From assembly GCF_900115665.1 (NCBI RefSeq), contig NZ_FOXH01000011.1, forward strand, positions 93,467 through 157,466: DNA of 64,000 bases, given 5' to 3'. The notes below the pieces were generated by a model that saw nothing but the letters and a program-made list of their open reading frames with translations, had not been told where the DNA came from and ran no database searches. The translations under genes were made by a program, and so were the position numbers. Positions 1-8,289 of the stretch are shown here, piece after piece (position 1 is the stretch's first letter; every line of letters starts with the position of its first letter). This stretch comes from Pseudarcicella hirudinis. Lineage in GTDB: Bacteria; Bacteroidota; Bacteroidia; Cytophagales; Spirosomataceae.

Positions 1-1924
1 GTGCCTGTACGTACCATGACTGATTCTGAGAAGGGTTATCCTGATACTGATATGTTTCTGTATAATTATAAATACCCGTGATATATTTATACTGACTCTG
101 AAGATCTGAAACAGAGTAATTATACCCTGCCTGAGCAATCAGATTCAAATCTTTGGCAATATTAAACTCAAGTTTTGAATTGATAAAAACCCTGTTGTTG
201 GCTGTAATACTTTCTCCGCCAAGTTCCAGCAGCCAGTTACGGGCAGGCTGTGTTCCCCAGGCATAGGGCTTTCCATTGATAGTGGCAACAGGGAAACCCG
301 GCTGAGAACCGAAATTGATCTCACCTTGTCTGCTTGGCACAACTACATCATTCTTTTCCAACGAAATATTGGTAGATATTTTCAGGCGGGGAGAAAAGGT
401 ATAATCAAAAGCCAGTCTGACATTATAGCGTTTATTGGAGTTTTGCCCCCATTTCAACATACTTCCATCATTTAAATACCCCAGCGAAAGCCTGTATCCC
501 AAACTTTCCGTTCTGGCAGAAATACTGATATCCTGTTGGTTAGACATCGCACGGCCATCGCCCCATAAAATATCAATCGGATTGGTATCGAAGAAAGTAT
601 AATCTTTAACATCCGTAAATCCGATGGTTTCTCCTCCGGCAATATATTCCGGAGTATTTTTATCAATATAACCGCTTGCCGGACGATTCATCCAAGCCCT
701 GGCATATTTGGTCCAGATCCAGTTTTCATCAGGTACTCCCCCAGTCGAAGCATTAGAAATAGCTTCCAGCATATATTTACCATATTGATCTCCATTAAGG
801 AATGCAGGTCTGAGACCCATTCTTTTCTGAGAAACAGAGCTGTTGAACTGAATTGTTGCCTTTCCTGACTTTGCTTTTTTAGTAGTAATCAGTACTACTC
901 CGCCTGCCGCACGTGCTCCATATATTGCAGCGGAGGCATCCTTCAAAAATGACATATTGTCGATATCCTGAGGATTTATGGAATTCAATGCGTTCAAACT
1001 AACTAATGGAATACCATCAACGATGACAAGCGGATCGGCTCCGTTAGTCGAAGCAGCTCCTCTGATCTGAAAATTCCAACCCTCCTGCCCCGGTGCAGAT
1101 GAGCTTCTTGTAACTACTACTCCTGGAACCTGTCCCTGTAAGGCCGACAAGGGATTTGTTACAGCCCCTCTGTCCTGAAACACCTTATTGTCAACCGTGG
1201 AAACCGCTCCTGACAAAGTCGCTTTCTTTTGCGTTCCATAACCTACTACCACCACTTCTCCCAATGCCTGAACATCTGTTTTAAGGCTAACGCTTATTAC
1301 TGTACGTTTACCTACCAGTACCTCTTCACGCAGGTAACCTACAAAGGAAAATATCAGCGAGCTGTTTTCATCCGGAACAGCAATTGAATAATTTCCTTTG
1401 GCGTCAGTGGTGGTACCTCTCTGAGTACCTTTGATCGCAATACTTACACCGGGCAGTCCTTCTCCTTTTTCAGAATCAGTTACTCTTCCGGTTACAGTTT
1501 GCAGGATATTTTCGGTTGAATTAATCGCTAACTCTTTCTGTTGAATAGCGGAAGTTGGTTTGATTATTTTCTTCAGAATAATTCTCTTTCCCACAACTTC
1601 ATATTCAATCATATACGGGGAAAGTACTTTCCCGAGTACCTCTTCCAGTCTTTCATTTTCAACTTTTAACGTTAATCGGCCAGATTGATCAAATATCTGG
1701 TGATTATACATAAACTGTACATCCGAAGCTTTTTCTATTTTTTTCAAAACTGATTCTACTCCGAGGTTCGAAAGCTGTAAGGAAACTTTTCGTTCCAGTA
1801 CTTCCTGAGCTTTTATATCATACGCCTGTGCAATTGTCACGAAGACAATCGCTAAAATGGCTTGATACAGGCTAATCCTCATGATTTTAAAGATTGTTTT
1901 GTGAATTTGTAATCTGTTTTTCAT
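1..1924 (-). CDS. SusC/RagA-family TonB-dependent receptor with STN domain (3' end outside window)
   Basis: Outer-membrane TonB-dependent transporter of the SusC type, which imports oligomers together with a SusD lipoprotein. The frame is open from ATG 1924 to the left edge, giving 641 N-terminal residues of an expected 1000-1150. Order visible: signal peptide (about 1-40), STN/secretin-N domain (about 45-120), carboxypeptidase-regulatory beta-sandwich beginning GRVTD, TonB-box-like EVVVVGYG, plug domain with IRGAAS and YGARAAGGVVLITT, then early barrel strands. The STN domain marks a receptor that signals to a FecR anti-sigma, and a FecR gene and ECF sigma gene lie directly upstream on the same strand. 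A second in-frame ATG at 1882 would cut into the signal peptide, so 1924 is preferred. Its substrate cannot be told from the sequence; a susD gene is expected to the left. Confidence 0.93.
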   Translation of the reverse strand, partial: MKNRLQIHKTIFKIMRISLYQAILAIVFVTIAQAYDIKAQEVLERKVSLQLSNLGVESVLKKIEKASDVQFMYNHQIFDQSGRLTLKVENERLEEVLGKVLSPYMIEYEVVGKRIILKKIIKPTSAIQQKELAINSTENILQTVTGRVTDSEKGEGLPGVSIAIKGTQRGTTTDAKGNYSIAVPDENSSLIFSFVGYLREEVLVGKRTVISVSLKTDVQALGEVVVVGYGTQKKATLSGAVSTVDNKVFQDRGAVTNPLSALQGQVPGVVVTRSSSAPGQEGWNFQIRGAASTNGADPLVIVDGIPLVSLNALNSINPQDIDNMSFLKDASAAIYGARAAGGVVLITTKKAKSGKATIQFNSSVSQKRMGLRPAFLNGDQYGKYMLEAISNASTGGVPDENWIWTKYARAWMNRPASGYIDKNTPEYIAGGETIGFTDVKDYTFFDTNPIDILWGDGRAMSNQQDISISARTESLGYRLSLGYLNDGSMLKWGQNSNKRYNVRLAFDYTFSPRLKISTNISLEKNDVVVPSRQGEINFGSQPGFPVATINGKPYAWGTQPARNWLLELGGESITANNRVFINSKLEFNIAKDLNLIAQAGYNYSVSDLQSQYKYITGIYNYTETYQYQDNPSQNQSWYVQA

Positions 1925-1937
1925 ACTTTTGAATGTT

Positions 1938-2055
1938 TTGTCGTTTTAACGATTCGGCAAAAGTTCCCTTCCACCCTTTGCAGGGTGCTATCTGAGCCAA
2001 AGAAAGTGGGAACAATTCAGGACGGAGGTGGTGGAACGCCTCTGTCTTTTTATTT
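1938..2055 (+). ncRNA. Predicted antisense sRNA opposite the first susC leader
   Basis: Prediction only. On the plus strand a TActTTTG box (1924-1931) overlaps the susC start codon, with TTTTG at 1897-1901 at about the -33 distance. About 100 nt downstream is a strong plus-strand terminator: 2021-2030 pairs with 2037-2046 (10 bp including two G-U pairs), followed by T5 and more T. The two wobble pairs become A-C mismatches on the minus strand, so the hairpin favours plus-strand RNA. Inside are a stem CACCCT/AGGGTG (1972-1977/1982-1987) and an outer GTTCCC/GGGAAC pairing (1963-1968/2008-2013). The RNA would be complementary to the susC 5' leader. Alternative: these are only leader structures of susC mRNA. 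Confidence 0.4.
2021..2055 (+). terminator. Intrinsic terminator, plus strand, upstream of first susC
   Basis: Ten-pair stem 2021-2030/2037-2046 with a 6-nt loop, then TTTTTATTT. Two of the pairs are G-U only when transcribed from the plus strand. No plus-strand gene precedes it, which is why an antisense RNA is proposed. Confidence 0.5.
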
Positions 2056-2120
2056 CCGGGAAATGATACTATTCTTTTTTCTTCATCATACTAAATTTAG
2101 GGGTTCGGTAACATGTGTAT

Positions 2121-3227
2121 TTATTGGCATCCTTTACTGTAAATAATTATCTGAGCATCAACCTCCTCATACCTGGCATCAATCGTTCTGCAGATCAGTT
2201 TGAGTTTCTCAAACAACGGTTCATCCTCGAGATCTGCTGTCAGGTAGCAATTTTTCATTACATCGGCATCATATACAATTTTAACTCCATAGGTTTTTTC
2301 CAGCGTGGCAAAAACTTCTGAAATCTGAGCATGATCAAATTCAAATAATTGTTTCTGAATTGCCAATTCCAATACTTCGGGCTTTTCAATCAATGTCCTG
2401 ACTAAATGGTTATCATCTCTGTAAAATTCTACCTGTTGATTCGGTGTAAGTATCAGGCCATCGAGATTCGGTTTAGCCTGTTGTTTTAACAAATTTTCTT
2501 TTGTTCCGGCAAAAACAGAGACTTTCCCTGTTTTTACCATAACTTTCACGGTTCTTTCATGCTGATAAGCCTGTATGGCGAAACTTGTTCCTAACACTTT
2601 GGTAACCAAATTATTAGCATATACATAAAATGGTTTGAAAGGATCCTTGGCAATCTCAAAAAAGGCCTCTCCTGACAAATAAACTTCTCTTCTACCTGCT
2701 TTAAAACCACCTGAAGGGTAACTGATCCGGCTATGTTTCTGTAAAATGATTGAACTTCCGTCTGAAAGCGTTACAAGCATCTGCTTCTCAGAATCATTGA
2801 TTTTCTCAGTCATTACTACCTCAGAAGCTTTCACCAGATAATCATATGAAATAGCCCCTTCTCCCGGGCTTCCTGACAATGCGTACCACCAGATTCCTCC
2901 CAATACGATAGCTATTGAAGCAGCAATTTTTATCCATTTATGCTGCCAAAGGGTACGGACGCCTTCACCTTTTTCTTCAGAAGATTCCAGCATTTCTGAT
3001 AATCTGAAAATATTTTGCTTTACTTCCTCATCCGATATATTTTCAAAAGCACTTTTAATAGATAAGAGTATTCTCCTGCCTTGCTCAATCTCCTCTGTTT
3101 TTTCAGGATGTTCCAGAAGCCAGCTTTCCCAAAAGTTTATTTCTTCGGTTCCGGCGTCCAAAACCCATCTTCTGAAAGAGGGATCAGAGGCAAATTCTTC
3201 TGCTTTATATTTTTTATAATCCTGCAT
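2121..3227 (-). CDS. FecR-family anti-sigma factor
   Basis: Inner-membrane anti-sigma factor that holds the adjacent ECF sigma inactive until the STN domain of the partner SusC receptor signals substrate. 368 residues: cytoplasmic anti-sigma region (1-95), one membrane helix (about 99-116, IAASIAIVLGGIWW), periplasmic FecR domain (about 140-260, with LSGEAFFEIAKDPFKPF and VLGTSFAIQAY), and a C-terminal DUF4974-like domain (about 295-365) ending in a beta-rich segment. It lies between the sigma gene (180-420 bp upstream depending on the sigma start) and the SusC gene (196 bp downstream), the canonical order of a Bacteroidota trans-envelope cassette. Function is by family; the sigma pairing is inferred from adjacency. 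Confidence 0.93.
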   Translation of the reverse strand: MQDYKKYKAEEFASDPSFRRWVLDAGTEEINFWESWLLEHPEKTEEIEQGRRILLSIKSAFENISDEEVKQNIFRLSEMLESSEEKGEGVRTLWQHKWIKIAASIAIVLGGIWWYALSGSPGEGAISYDYLVKASEVVMTEKINDSEKQMLVTLSDGSSIILQKHSRISYPSGGFKAGRREVYLSGEAFFEIAKDPFKPFYVYANNLVTKVLGTSFAIQAYQHERTVKVMVKTGKVSVFAGTKENLLKQQAKPNLDGLILTPNQQVEFYRDDNHLVRTLIEKPEVLELAIQKQLFEFDHAQISEVFATLEKTYGVKIVYDADVMKNCYLTADLEDEPLFEKLKLICRTIDARYEEVDAQIIIYSKGCQ

Positions 3228-3340
3228 GGATAAAATTGAACTTTATTAATTTTGAGGTATGATGAAAAATCAGGTCTGAGATACCCTTTATTCTGAAAAA
3301 AAAATTATTTTTTTATTTCAGAAAACGATAGAAATGCCCA

Positions 3341-3361
3341 AAAAAAGGTCTTAAACGACCC
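3341..3361 (-). terminator. Weak terminator-like hairpin after the ECF sigma gene
   Basis: Read on the minus strand, a short GGGTC/GACCT stem with a 6-nt loop is followed by seven T residues. It lies about 47 bp after the sigma stop and before fecR, so it may partly uncouple sigma from FecR and SusC expression. The stem is only 4-5 bp. Confidence 0.35.
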
Positions 3362-3407
3362 AATCCGGCCGATTGTCCGGAATTAAATTTAGCAGAAAAT
3401 AAAATAA

Positions 3408-3986
3408 TTAATGCAGAGAAAAAAGAAGGAATGACCAAAACTGCCAGTTATTTGGAAATAAAGTACGCAGTGTAATCAAAGCTTTCTGAAGCAGATTTGA
3501 TACGGATTGTTTATTGATGTCCATTAAATCAGCAATTTGCTGGTGGTCCAGCCCCTGATAAAATTTAAGAAACAGCACTTCCTGCTGTCTTTTGGGAAGC
3601 AAGGCTATAGCCTGACGGATCCTCTGTTCATTCTGAGAATAAATTTCATGGCTGATCAGACTCGTTTCAGCGTTCATTTCCTCAAAAAAGTTTAAATCTT
3701 CCGTAAAATTGTCATTAAGGATATTCCACTGATTTCGTCTGAGATGTTGTAGCAGGTTGTTTCTGAGGGCTTTAATCAGATAGATGGTGATGACCCTGAT
3801 TTCATTAATGGTGTTTCTTTGTTCCCAGAGATACAAGAAAAGATCCTGAATCTGATCCTTTATCAATTCACGGTCTTTAGTAAAACTGGTAGCGTAATTA
3901 AAAAGGATTTTATAATGATTCTCACAAAGCTGACAAAAGGCTTCCTTATCTCCAAATCTGGCTTTTTGCCAAAGATCGAGATTCAT
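3408..3986 (-). CDS. ECF (FecI-type) RNA polymerase sigma factor
   Basis: Extracytoplasmic-function sigma factor, expected to direct RNA polymerase to the downstream fecR-susC genes. About 192 residues: region 2 (WQKARFGDKEAF through LFLYLWEQRN) and region 4 (ALLPKRQQEVLFLKFYQGLDHQQIADLM, with its helix-turn-helix, then LLQKALITLR). The frame can extend to a TTG at 4022 (204 residues), but ATG 3986 places the usual LDLWQKARFGD opening near the N-terminus and avoids a rare start, so I use it; this choice is uncertain. The C-terminus ends in an aromatic/hydrophobic tail (WQFWSFLLFSL), also seen in the second sigma of this window. A TAcaTTTG box sits upstream. Confidence 0.9.
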   Translation of the reverse strand: MNLDLWQKARFGDKEAFCQLCENHYKILFNYATSFTKDRELIKDQIQDLFLYLWEQRNTINEIRVITIYLIKALRNNLLQHLRRNQWNILNDNFTEDLNFFEEMNAETSLISHEIYSQNEQRIRQAIALLPKRQQEVLFLKFYQGLDHQQIADLMDINKQSVSNLLQKALITLRTLFPNNWQFWSFLLFSLH

Positions 3987-4048
3987 CTGATTATTTTGAG
4001 ATATGTCCTGGGAATATTTCAAAGAGGTTCTCAGCTAAGCTTACATTA

Positions 4049-4056
4049 CAAATGTA
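4049..4056 (-). promoter_or_regulatory. Candidate -7 promoter box for the ECF sigma gene
   Basis: TACATTTG on the minus strand matches the Bacteroidota -7 consensus TAnnTTTG. The start site would fall near 4042, giving a leader of about 20 nt to the TTG or 56 nt to the ATG. No clear -33 TTG at the right distance. Confidence 0.45.
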
Positions 4057-4301
4057 CAAATATTTAATTCTTTAATTCTATTCCGGATGATTTTTATGGA
4101 AGAGTTTATAACAACCACTACCCATTTCAGGCCAGGCGTTGTTGATAAAAGACAAAAACATGGGGTTACTACTGAAAAAACTTTACAAATCGTGAAAAAC
4201 GATATTCCCTTTACAAAGCTAATTGTTTCAAAATTTACGTTATCCACCCTTTGGAAGAACTGAAGTTCTCCCAATATTATAAAAACAGGATTATTAAAAG
4301 T
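4057..4301. other. Non-coding spacer between the sigma and HD-domain genes
   Basis: AT-rich spacer between the 5' end of the sigma gene and the 3' end of the HD-domain gene. Apart from the sigma -7 box and the HD-gene terminator at its borders I see nothing. Short open frames here have no recognisable composition. Confidence 0.5.
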
Positions 4302-4333
4302 AAAATCCGGGTCGAATCACCAACCCGGATTTT
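4302..4333 (-). terminator. Intrinsic terminator of the HD-domain gene
   Basis: Perfect 11-bp stem AAAATCCGGGT/ACCCGGATTTT with a 10-nt loop, 18 bp after the HD-gene stop; T run on the minus strand. The A/T-flanked symmetry could also work on the other strand. Confidence 0.8.
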
Positions 4334-4351
4334 GCCAGAACAGGAAGAATC

Positions 4352-4942
4352 TTATTTTCTGAGAATTCCCTCTTCAACACTCTTATTGAGCAATGCTTCT
4401 GTAAAATCCCAGATAGAGGTTGATCCGTTTTCAATAACCTGTGTTTTTTCATATACTACATCAAAACCTACGTTAAACTCTCTCCATGTTCCTCCTCTGT
4501 TAGATGCGTTCTGAAGGATCGGTTCCAGCCTGTCCATAGATCTGGCAAATTTCGCCTCTGCCGTTTCTGCCATTTCAAATTCTTCCCAGATGGCTATAAA
4601 TTCTTCTGCCTGAGCTTGCGGAAGCAGACCGAAAATACGTTCCGCTGCTTTTTTCTCTTCCTCTGTATTCACATGATTTTTCTTGGTATCATAAAGAAAG
4701 GTATCTCCGGCATCTATTTCAACGATGTCATGAATTAATACCATTTTCAATACCTTTAAAATATCAACCGGAGCATTTGAATACTGTACCAGAACGAGAC
4801 TCATCAATGCTAAATGCCAGCTATGTTCTGCATCATTTTCATTTCTGTCGCTATTGAATAGTTTGGTCTTGCGCTGAATATATTTTAGTTTATCTATTTC
4901 TTTGATGAATGCGATTTGCTTCAATAAATCCTCTGTTTGCAT
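4352..4942 (-). CDS. HD-domain phosphohydrolase (YfbR/HDDC2-like)
   Basis: Metal-dependent phosphohydrolase of the HD superfamily; relatives such as YfbR and HDDC2 act on (deoxy)nucleoside 5'-monophosphates. 196 residues. The metal ligands are visible: H40 in NDAEHSWH, H71-D72 in HDIVEIDAGD, and a distal Asp in FARSMDRLEP (about 137). The TFLYDT segment after the HD motif is typical of this subgroup. It is a complete single-domain cytoplasmic protein. It reads away from the esterase gene upstream and ends at a strong hairpin, so it is either monocistronic or follows the esterase. The exact nucleotide substrate is not shown by the sequence. Confidence 0.88.
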   Translation of the reverse strand: MQTEDLLKQIAFIKEIDKLKYIQRKTKLFNSDRNENDAEHSWHLALMSLVLVQYSNAPVDILKVLKMVLIHDIVEIDAGDTFLYDTKKNHVNTEEEKKAAERIFGLLPQAQAEEFIAIWEEFEMAETAEAKFARSMDRLEPILQNASNRGGTWREFNVGFDVVYEKTQVIENGSTSIWDFTEALLNKSVEEGILRK

Positions 4943-5025
4943 TTTATCTGATTTTCTAAAATTTGGGCTTCTAATAATCTTTAGAGAACAGTATTCCCGG
5001 TCTTTTTGTTCCTCAGTTTTAAGGG

Positions 5026-5862
5026 TTATTTCTTTGAAAACAAGATTTCAAACCCCTTATACGCACTATTATGAAGTATTGTAAGATGATTTTCGTTTGG
5101 CATCGGAACAAATTTAACTTTTAAACCTTTTTTCTGCCCGGTCTGAAGTGCTTCTGCAAGTTTTCCGGCATCGTCTTCCATTTGTTTGCCTTCTGTACCG
5201 ACTGAAACATAAACCTGAGTTTCCTGAGCAGTTTCTTTCGCCAGAAAACCAGGAACTTTCAATAAAAGTGACTCATTATCCCACCACAAACTCGGGCTGA
5301 TAATCATGTAGTTGTTAAAAAGCTCAGGTTTTGTCAGCAGAATCTCGGTAGCCAATAAACCTCCAAGCGACTGCCCTACAATAGTTTTTGAAGCATTTGC
5401 CTTGAATTTCTTCTGAATAAACGGTTGCAGTTCTTTTTCTACAAACGTAATAAATTTTGCTGATCCTCCTGTCGTAGGAAAATCTTTCTTATCATTTTCG
5501 ATTGAAGTAGGGAAGGTAAAATCTCTTTTTCTGTCAACATTTGCAATTCCTACGACAATTGATGCCGGCATTGCTTCTATCATCGTCAGAAACTGAACAA
5601 GTCCGGTAATATGGATAAAATCCTCATTGGCAGAGCCGTCCAAAAGATAAATAACAGGATAAGTTCCTGCAGAATCAGCTGAGTATCCTTCAGGCAGATA
5701 AATGTTTAATTTTCTGGTTTCATGCAAGGCTGCTGATTGTATTTTTTCAACAGTTCCCAGCACAAACTGTCCTGATTTATTGATAGATTTTGTCTGAGGT
5801 TTCTGTCCGGATAAACTAAGGGATAATGAAAGGAATAGTACTAAAATAATCAGAGATTTCAT
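5026..5862 (-). CDS. Secreted alpha/beta hydrolase, esterase-D/IroE-like
   Basis: Exported serine hydrolase of the esterase (putative D-family, PF00756) group, which includes siderophore esterases such as IroE/BesA and feruloyl-type esterases. 278 residues with a leucine/serine-rich signal peptide (1-20). LNIYLPEGY and YPVIYLLDGSA open the fold, the nucleophile elbow GQSLGG carries S165, and NENHLTILH near residue 257 supplies the likely catalytic His. Length is normal. It follows no operon partner with a clear substrate: the HD gene lies 83 bp downstream on the same strand. Family assignment is firm; substrate unknown. Confidence 0.87.
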   Translation of the reverse strand: MKSLIILVLFLSLSLSLSGQKPQTKSINKSGQFVLGTVEKIQSAALHETRKLNIYLPEGYSADSAGTYPVIYLLDGSANEDFIHITGLVQFLTMIEAMPASIVVGIANVDRKRDFTFPTSIENDKKDFPTTGGSAKFITFVEKELQPFIQKKFKANASKTIVGQSLGGLLATEILLTKPELFNNYMIISPSLWWDNESLLLKVPGFLAKETAQETQVYVSVGTEGKQMEDDAGKLAEALQTGQKKGLKVKFVPMPNENHLTILHNSAYKGFEILFSKK

Positions 5863-6302
5863 GCTTTTGTGTTGAAGTGTGAAATAAAGAAAACCAAATT
5901 TAAGGATTTTTATCTGCCCGGAATCACGACAGCCACTTTAAATCCAAACCTTATGCGGTTCCTGTTAGTTATGAAAGAAACGGAGGAAAACCAATGTTAT
6001 GAAAACCTTATTAAAGAAGAATTATTTTCTTCATAAGCATCTGTCAGAATGGTTAAACACTATAACTTAGTCAATTGTAAAAATGAGTGCCTTTATTGCT
6101 GAATCAGTTCAGTAACTGTTTATAAAATGACTGAATGATCTAAGGCTGAATATCAGATAAAATATGTTACTTGTGTTTAATATGTTCTATCATCCGGCAT
6201 TTTTTTCCGGGATTCCGTTAAATTTAACTGAATTATCAGGTATTTTAAGGTAATCTGCTTTGTTTTGTCTAAAACTTTAGCCCAAAATTATCCATTGAAT
6301 AA
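5863..6302. other. Intergenic region between divergent genes
   Basis: 440 bp between the divergently read esterase and arginyltransferase-like genes; promoters for both must lie here. I see no exact TAnnTTTG box. It contains an AT-only-core palindrome GTTAAATTTAAC (6217-6228) and a spaced TTATGAA/TTCATAA pair; neither is convincing as a site. Confidence 0.4.
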
Positions 6303-7361
6303 ATGTTTGCAGAATTACTTCAACCCGACTCCCTGCTTCCCGAAGAACTTGACTTATATCTTGCTGACGGATGGTTTAGGATGGGGCAATCGATCTTTAC
6401 CACTAATTTTCTACGGTTTCATGACCATTTCTATAGCGCTATCTGGCTTCGGATCGACTTATTTTCCTTTGAAATCACCAATACTCAGAAAAAATTATTG
6501 AAACAGAATGCCAGATTCAGGGTAGAAATTCAGCCTGCTGTATTGAAAACAGAACAGGAAGAACTTTTTGCCAGATACAGAGAAAACATCACTTTTGAAA
6601 CCTCTCCTTCTTTAAGTCATTTGTTGTTCGACAACGGACGGGGGAATATTTACAATACCTATGAAATTAATATCTATGACCAGTCAAGATTAATTGCAGG
6701 CGGTTTTTTCGACCTGGGAGCAACCAGCGCGGCAGGTATTAATTGCTATTATGATCCTGAATATAAAAAATACAGTTTGGGCAAATTTCTGATGTTTTTG
6801 AAAATGGATTTCTGCCGGGAACGAGGGTTCGAGTTCTTTTATCCGGGCTATTTTGCTCCCGGGTATTCGATGTTTGATTACAAACTTGACCTTGCAAAAT
6901 CTGCTCTCCAATATCTTGACCTGACTACCCAATTCTGGAACCCGGTCAGTGAGATTGCTTCTTACAGTATTCCAGTTGAGGTAATGACAGAAAAGCTGCA
7001 AAAACTTTCCCTGATTTTAAAAGAAAATGATTTTGAACATTCCTTTCTGTATTATGACTTTTTCGATGCCGGACTGGTTTCTTATCTCAGTGGAATGGGT
7101 TTAATGGAGTTCCCGGTTTTCATATATTGCCTTAAAACAGATGCAAATATTTATAATCCGATAGTGGTTTATGACGTCAGAGACAATCTGTATCACCTGG
7201 TTTTAAGCAGTTGTATGTACGAAACTGAAAAGCGGAAAACGCTCATCAATCATTATTCTTCGCATTTGCTAAAGGTTGAAAAAGACCTGTTTGCCAATGA
7301 ATCTGCTGAAATTATGGCGGCAGTTATCCTGCAGTCGATCAGAAAACAACAGACCGTCTGA
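6303..7361 (+). CDS. Arginyl-tRNA--protein transferase-like protein (ATE/Bpt C-domain family)
   Basis: Resembles the GNAT-fold aminoacyl-tRNA-protein transferases (ATE1/Bpt) that attach amino acids to N-termini in N-degron pathways. 352 residues. Diagnostic segments: ARFRVEIQP followed by EQEELFARYRE (about 78-100), an LIAGGFFDLG strand, YYDPEYKKYSLGKFLMFLKM (about 150-170), and YPGYFAPGYSMFDYKLD (about 180), equivalent to the YYLGYYI.....M.YK motif. The N-terminal Cys-rich motif of classical ATE_N is absent, and about 100 extra C-terminal residues have no recognised domain. Monocistronic, plus strand. Whether it transfers Arg, Leu or anything is inference; it could be a diverged GNAT. Confidence 0.7.
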   Translation: MFAELLQPDSLLPEELDLYLADGWFRMGQSIFTTNFLRFHDHFYSAIWLRIDLFSFEITNTQKKLLKQNARFRVEIQPAVLKTEQEELFARYRENITFETSPSLSHLLFDNGRGNIYNTYEINIYDQSRLIAGGFFDLGATSAAGINCYYDPEYKKYSLGKFLMFLKMDFCRERGFEFFYPGYFAPGYSMFDYKLDLAKSALQYLDLTTQFWNPVSEIASYSIPVEVMTEKLQKLSLILKENDFEHSFLYYDFFDAGLVSYLSGMGLMEFPVFIYCLKTDANIYNPIVVYDVRDNLYHLVLSSCMYETEKRKTLINHYSSHLLKVEKDLFANESAEIMAAVILQSIRKQQTV

Positions 7362-7545
7362 GTTCTCGGATATTGGAAAATATTTATACGGACGACAGGT
7401 ATTTCCATTCCTTTTTACAGGAGATTTCCGAGGTTTTTTAATTGATAATTACTATATTTACTTCGAAAAATCTTATTCGGAATCCAAAATGAATAGGCAA
7501 TGGTTTTCTTAACAATTTATTAACTCCCGTTTTCTGTTTTGAGTG

Positions 7546-7553
7546 TATTTTTG
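7546..7553 (+). promoter_or_regulatory. Candidate -7 promoter box for the second ECF sigma gene
   Basis: TATTTTTG matches TAnnTTTG; the predicted start lies about 16 nt before the ATG at 7575. No good -33 TTG is seen. Confidence 0.5.
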
Positions 7554-7574
7554 ATAGATAAAAATAAAACATAA

Positions 7575-8162
7575 ATGTCACAGGAGTCCTTTAATGATGC
7601 ATTACTTTTAGAGCAATTAAAGAACGGGAATGCGAAAGCGTTTGACTGCATTTATGACTGTTACTGGAAAAATCTGTTTCTGTTTGCCTTCAAAAAAACA
7701 CAGTGCGAGGAAGCTGCGAAAGACTTAGTACAGGAACTATTTATTTCTCTCTGGCTAAAAAGAGAAACACTGGAAATTACCTCTACCCTTTCTGCCTATC
7801 TTTTCTCTGCTTTAAAATATAGTATTTTTGATTATTTCGATTCCTCTCAGGTTCGTCAAAACCATCAGGTTTATTTACAGCAGACTTCTTCTCAGATTGA
7901 TAATTGTACAGAAGAATCGGTAAGTGAAAATGAAATTAAATCTTTGCTGAACGATTCTATTCAAACTTTAACAAGCCGGACAAAACTGGTCTTTCAGATG
8001 AGTCGTTCAAATGGCTATTCCATTAAAGAAATTTCTCAGAAACTAGATTTATCTGAACAGACTGTTAAAAATCAACTAAGCAGTGCCCTGCGTAAAATCC
8101 GTGTCGATTTAAGTGATTATCTTATAATTTTCCTGCTCCTTAACTGGTTTCTGACCATTTAA
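7575..8162 (+). CDS. ECF (FecI-type) RNA polymerase sigma factor
   Basis: Second ECF sigma factor, 195 residues. Region 2 spans ALLLEQLKNGNAKAF to VQELFISLWLKRE; region 4 spans LTSRTKLVFQMSRSNGYSIKEISQKL with helix-turn-helix, then NQLSSALRKIR. The C-terminus is strongly hydrophobic (YLIIFLLLNWFL), which may tether it to the membrane or to its anti-sigma. It is convergent with the minus-strand uptake locus 8290-17026, whose first gene is a FecR without an adjacent sigma. I infer that this sigma is the partner of that FecR, at the opposite end of the locus. Confidence 0.9.
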   Translation: MSQESFNDALLLEQLKNGNAKAFDCIYDCYWKNLFLFAFKKTQCEEAAKDLVQELFISLWLKRETLEITSTLSAYLFSALKYSIFDYFDSSQVRQNHQVYLQQTSSQIDNCTEESVSENEIKSLLNDSIQTLTSRTKLVFQMSRSNGYSIKEISQKLDLSEQTVKNQLSSALRKIRVDLSDYLIIFLLLNWFLTI

Positions 8163-8175
8163 TTTTTCCTATCCT

Positions 8176-8234
8176 CTTTAAAGCAAAAAATTGGAAAGAA
8201 TGTGACATTTCCCATTCCTCCCAATCATAAAACC
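8176..8234. repeat. 59-bp direct repeat, copy 1 (downstream of the MBL-fold gene)
   Basis: Matches 9916-9974 at 55 of 59 positions by eye, both in the same orientation, 1740 bp apart and flanking the metallo-beta-lactamase-fold gene. The repeat contains the terminator hairpin described separately. No further copy was noticed in the window. Confidence 0.85.
8184..8225 (-). terminator. Intrinsic terminator of the MBL-fold gene (repeat copy 1)
   Basis: On the minus strand 8225-8213 pairs with 8202-8190 (13 pairs, two of them G-U), followed by TTTTTTGC. The wobble positions would be A-C mismatches on the plus strand, so the element is built for minus-strand transcription. Confidence 0.75.
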
Positions 8235-8289
8235 GACTTCTTTCAGATAACAAATAACCTGTTCCCTGGCTGCAGATTGCCAATCCTCA

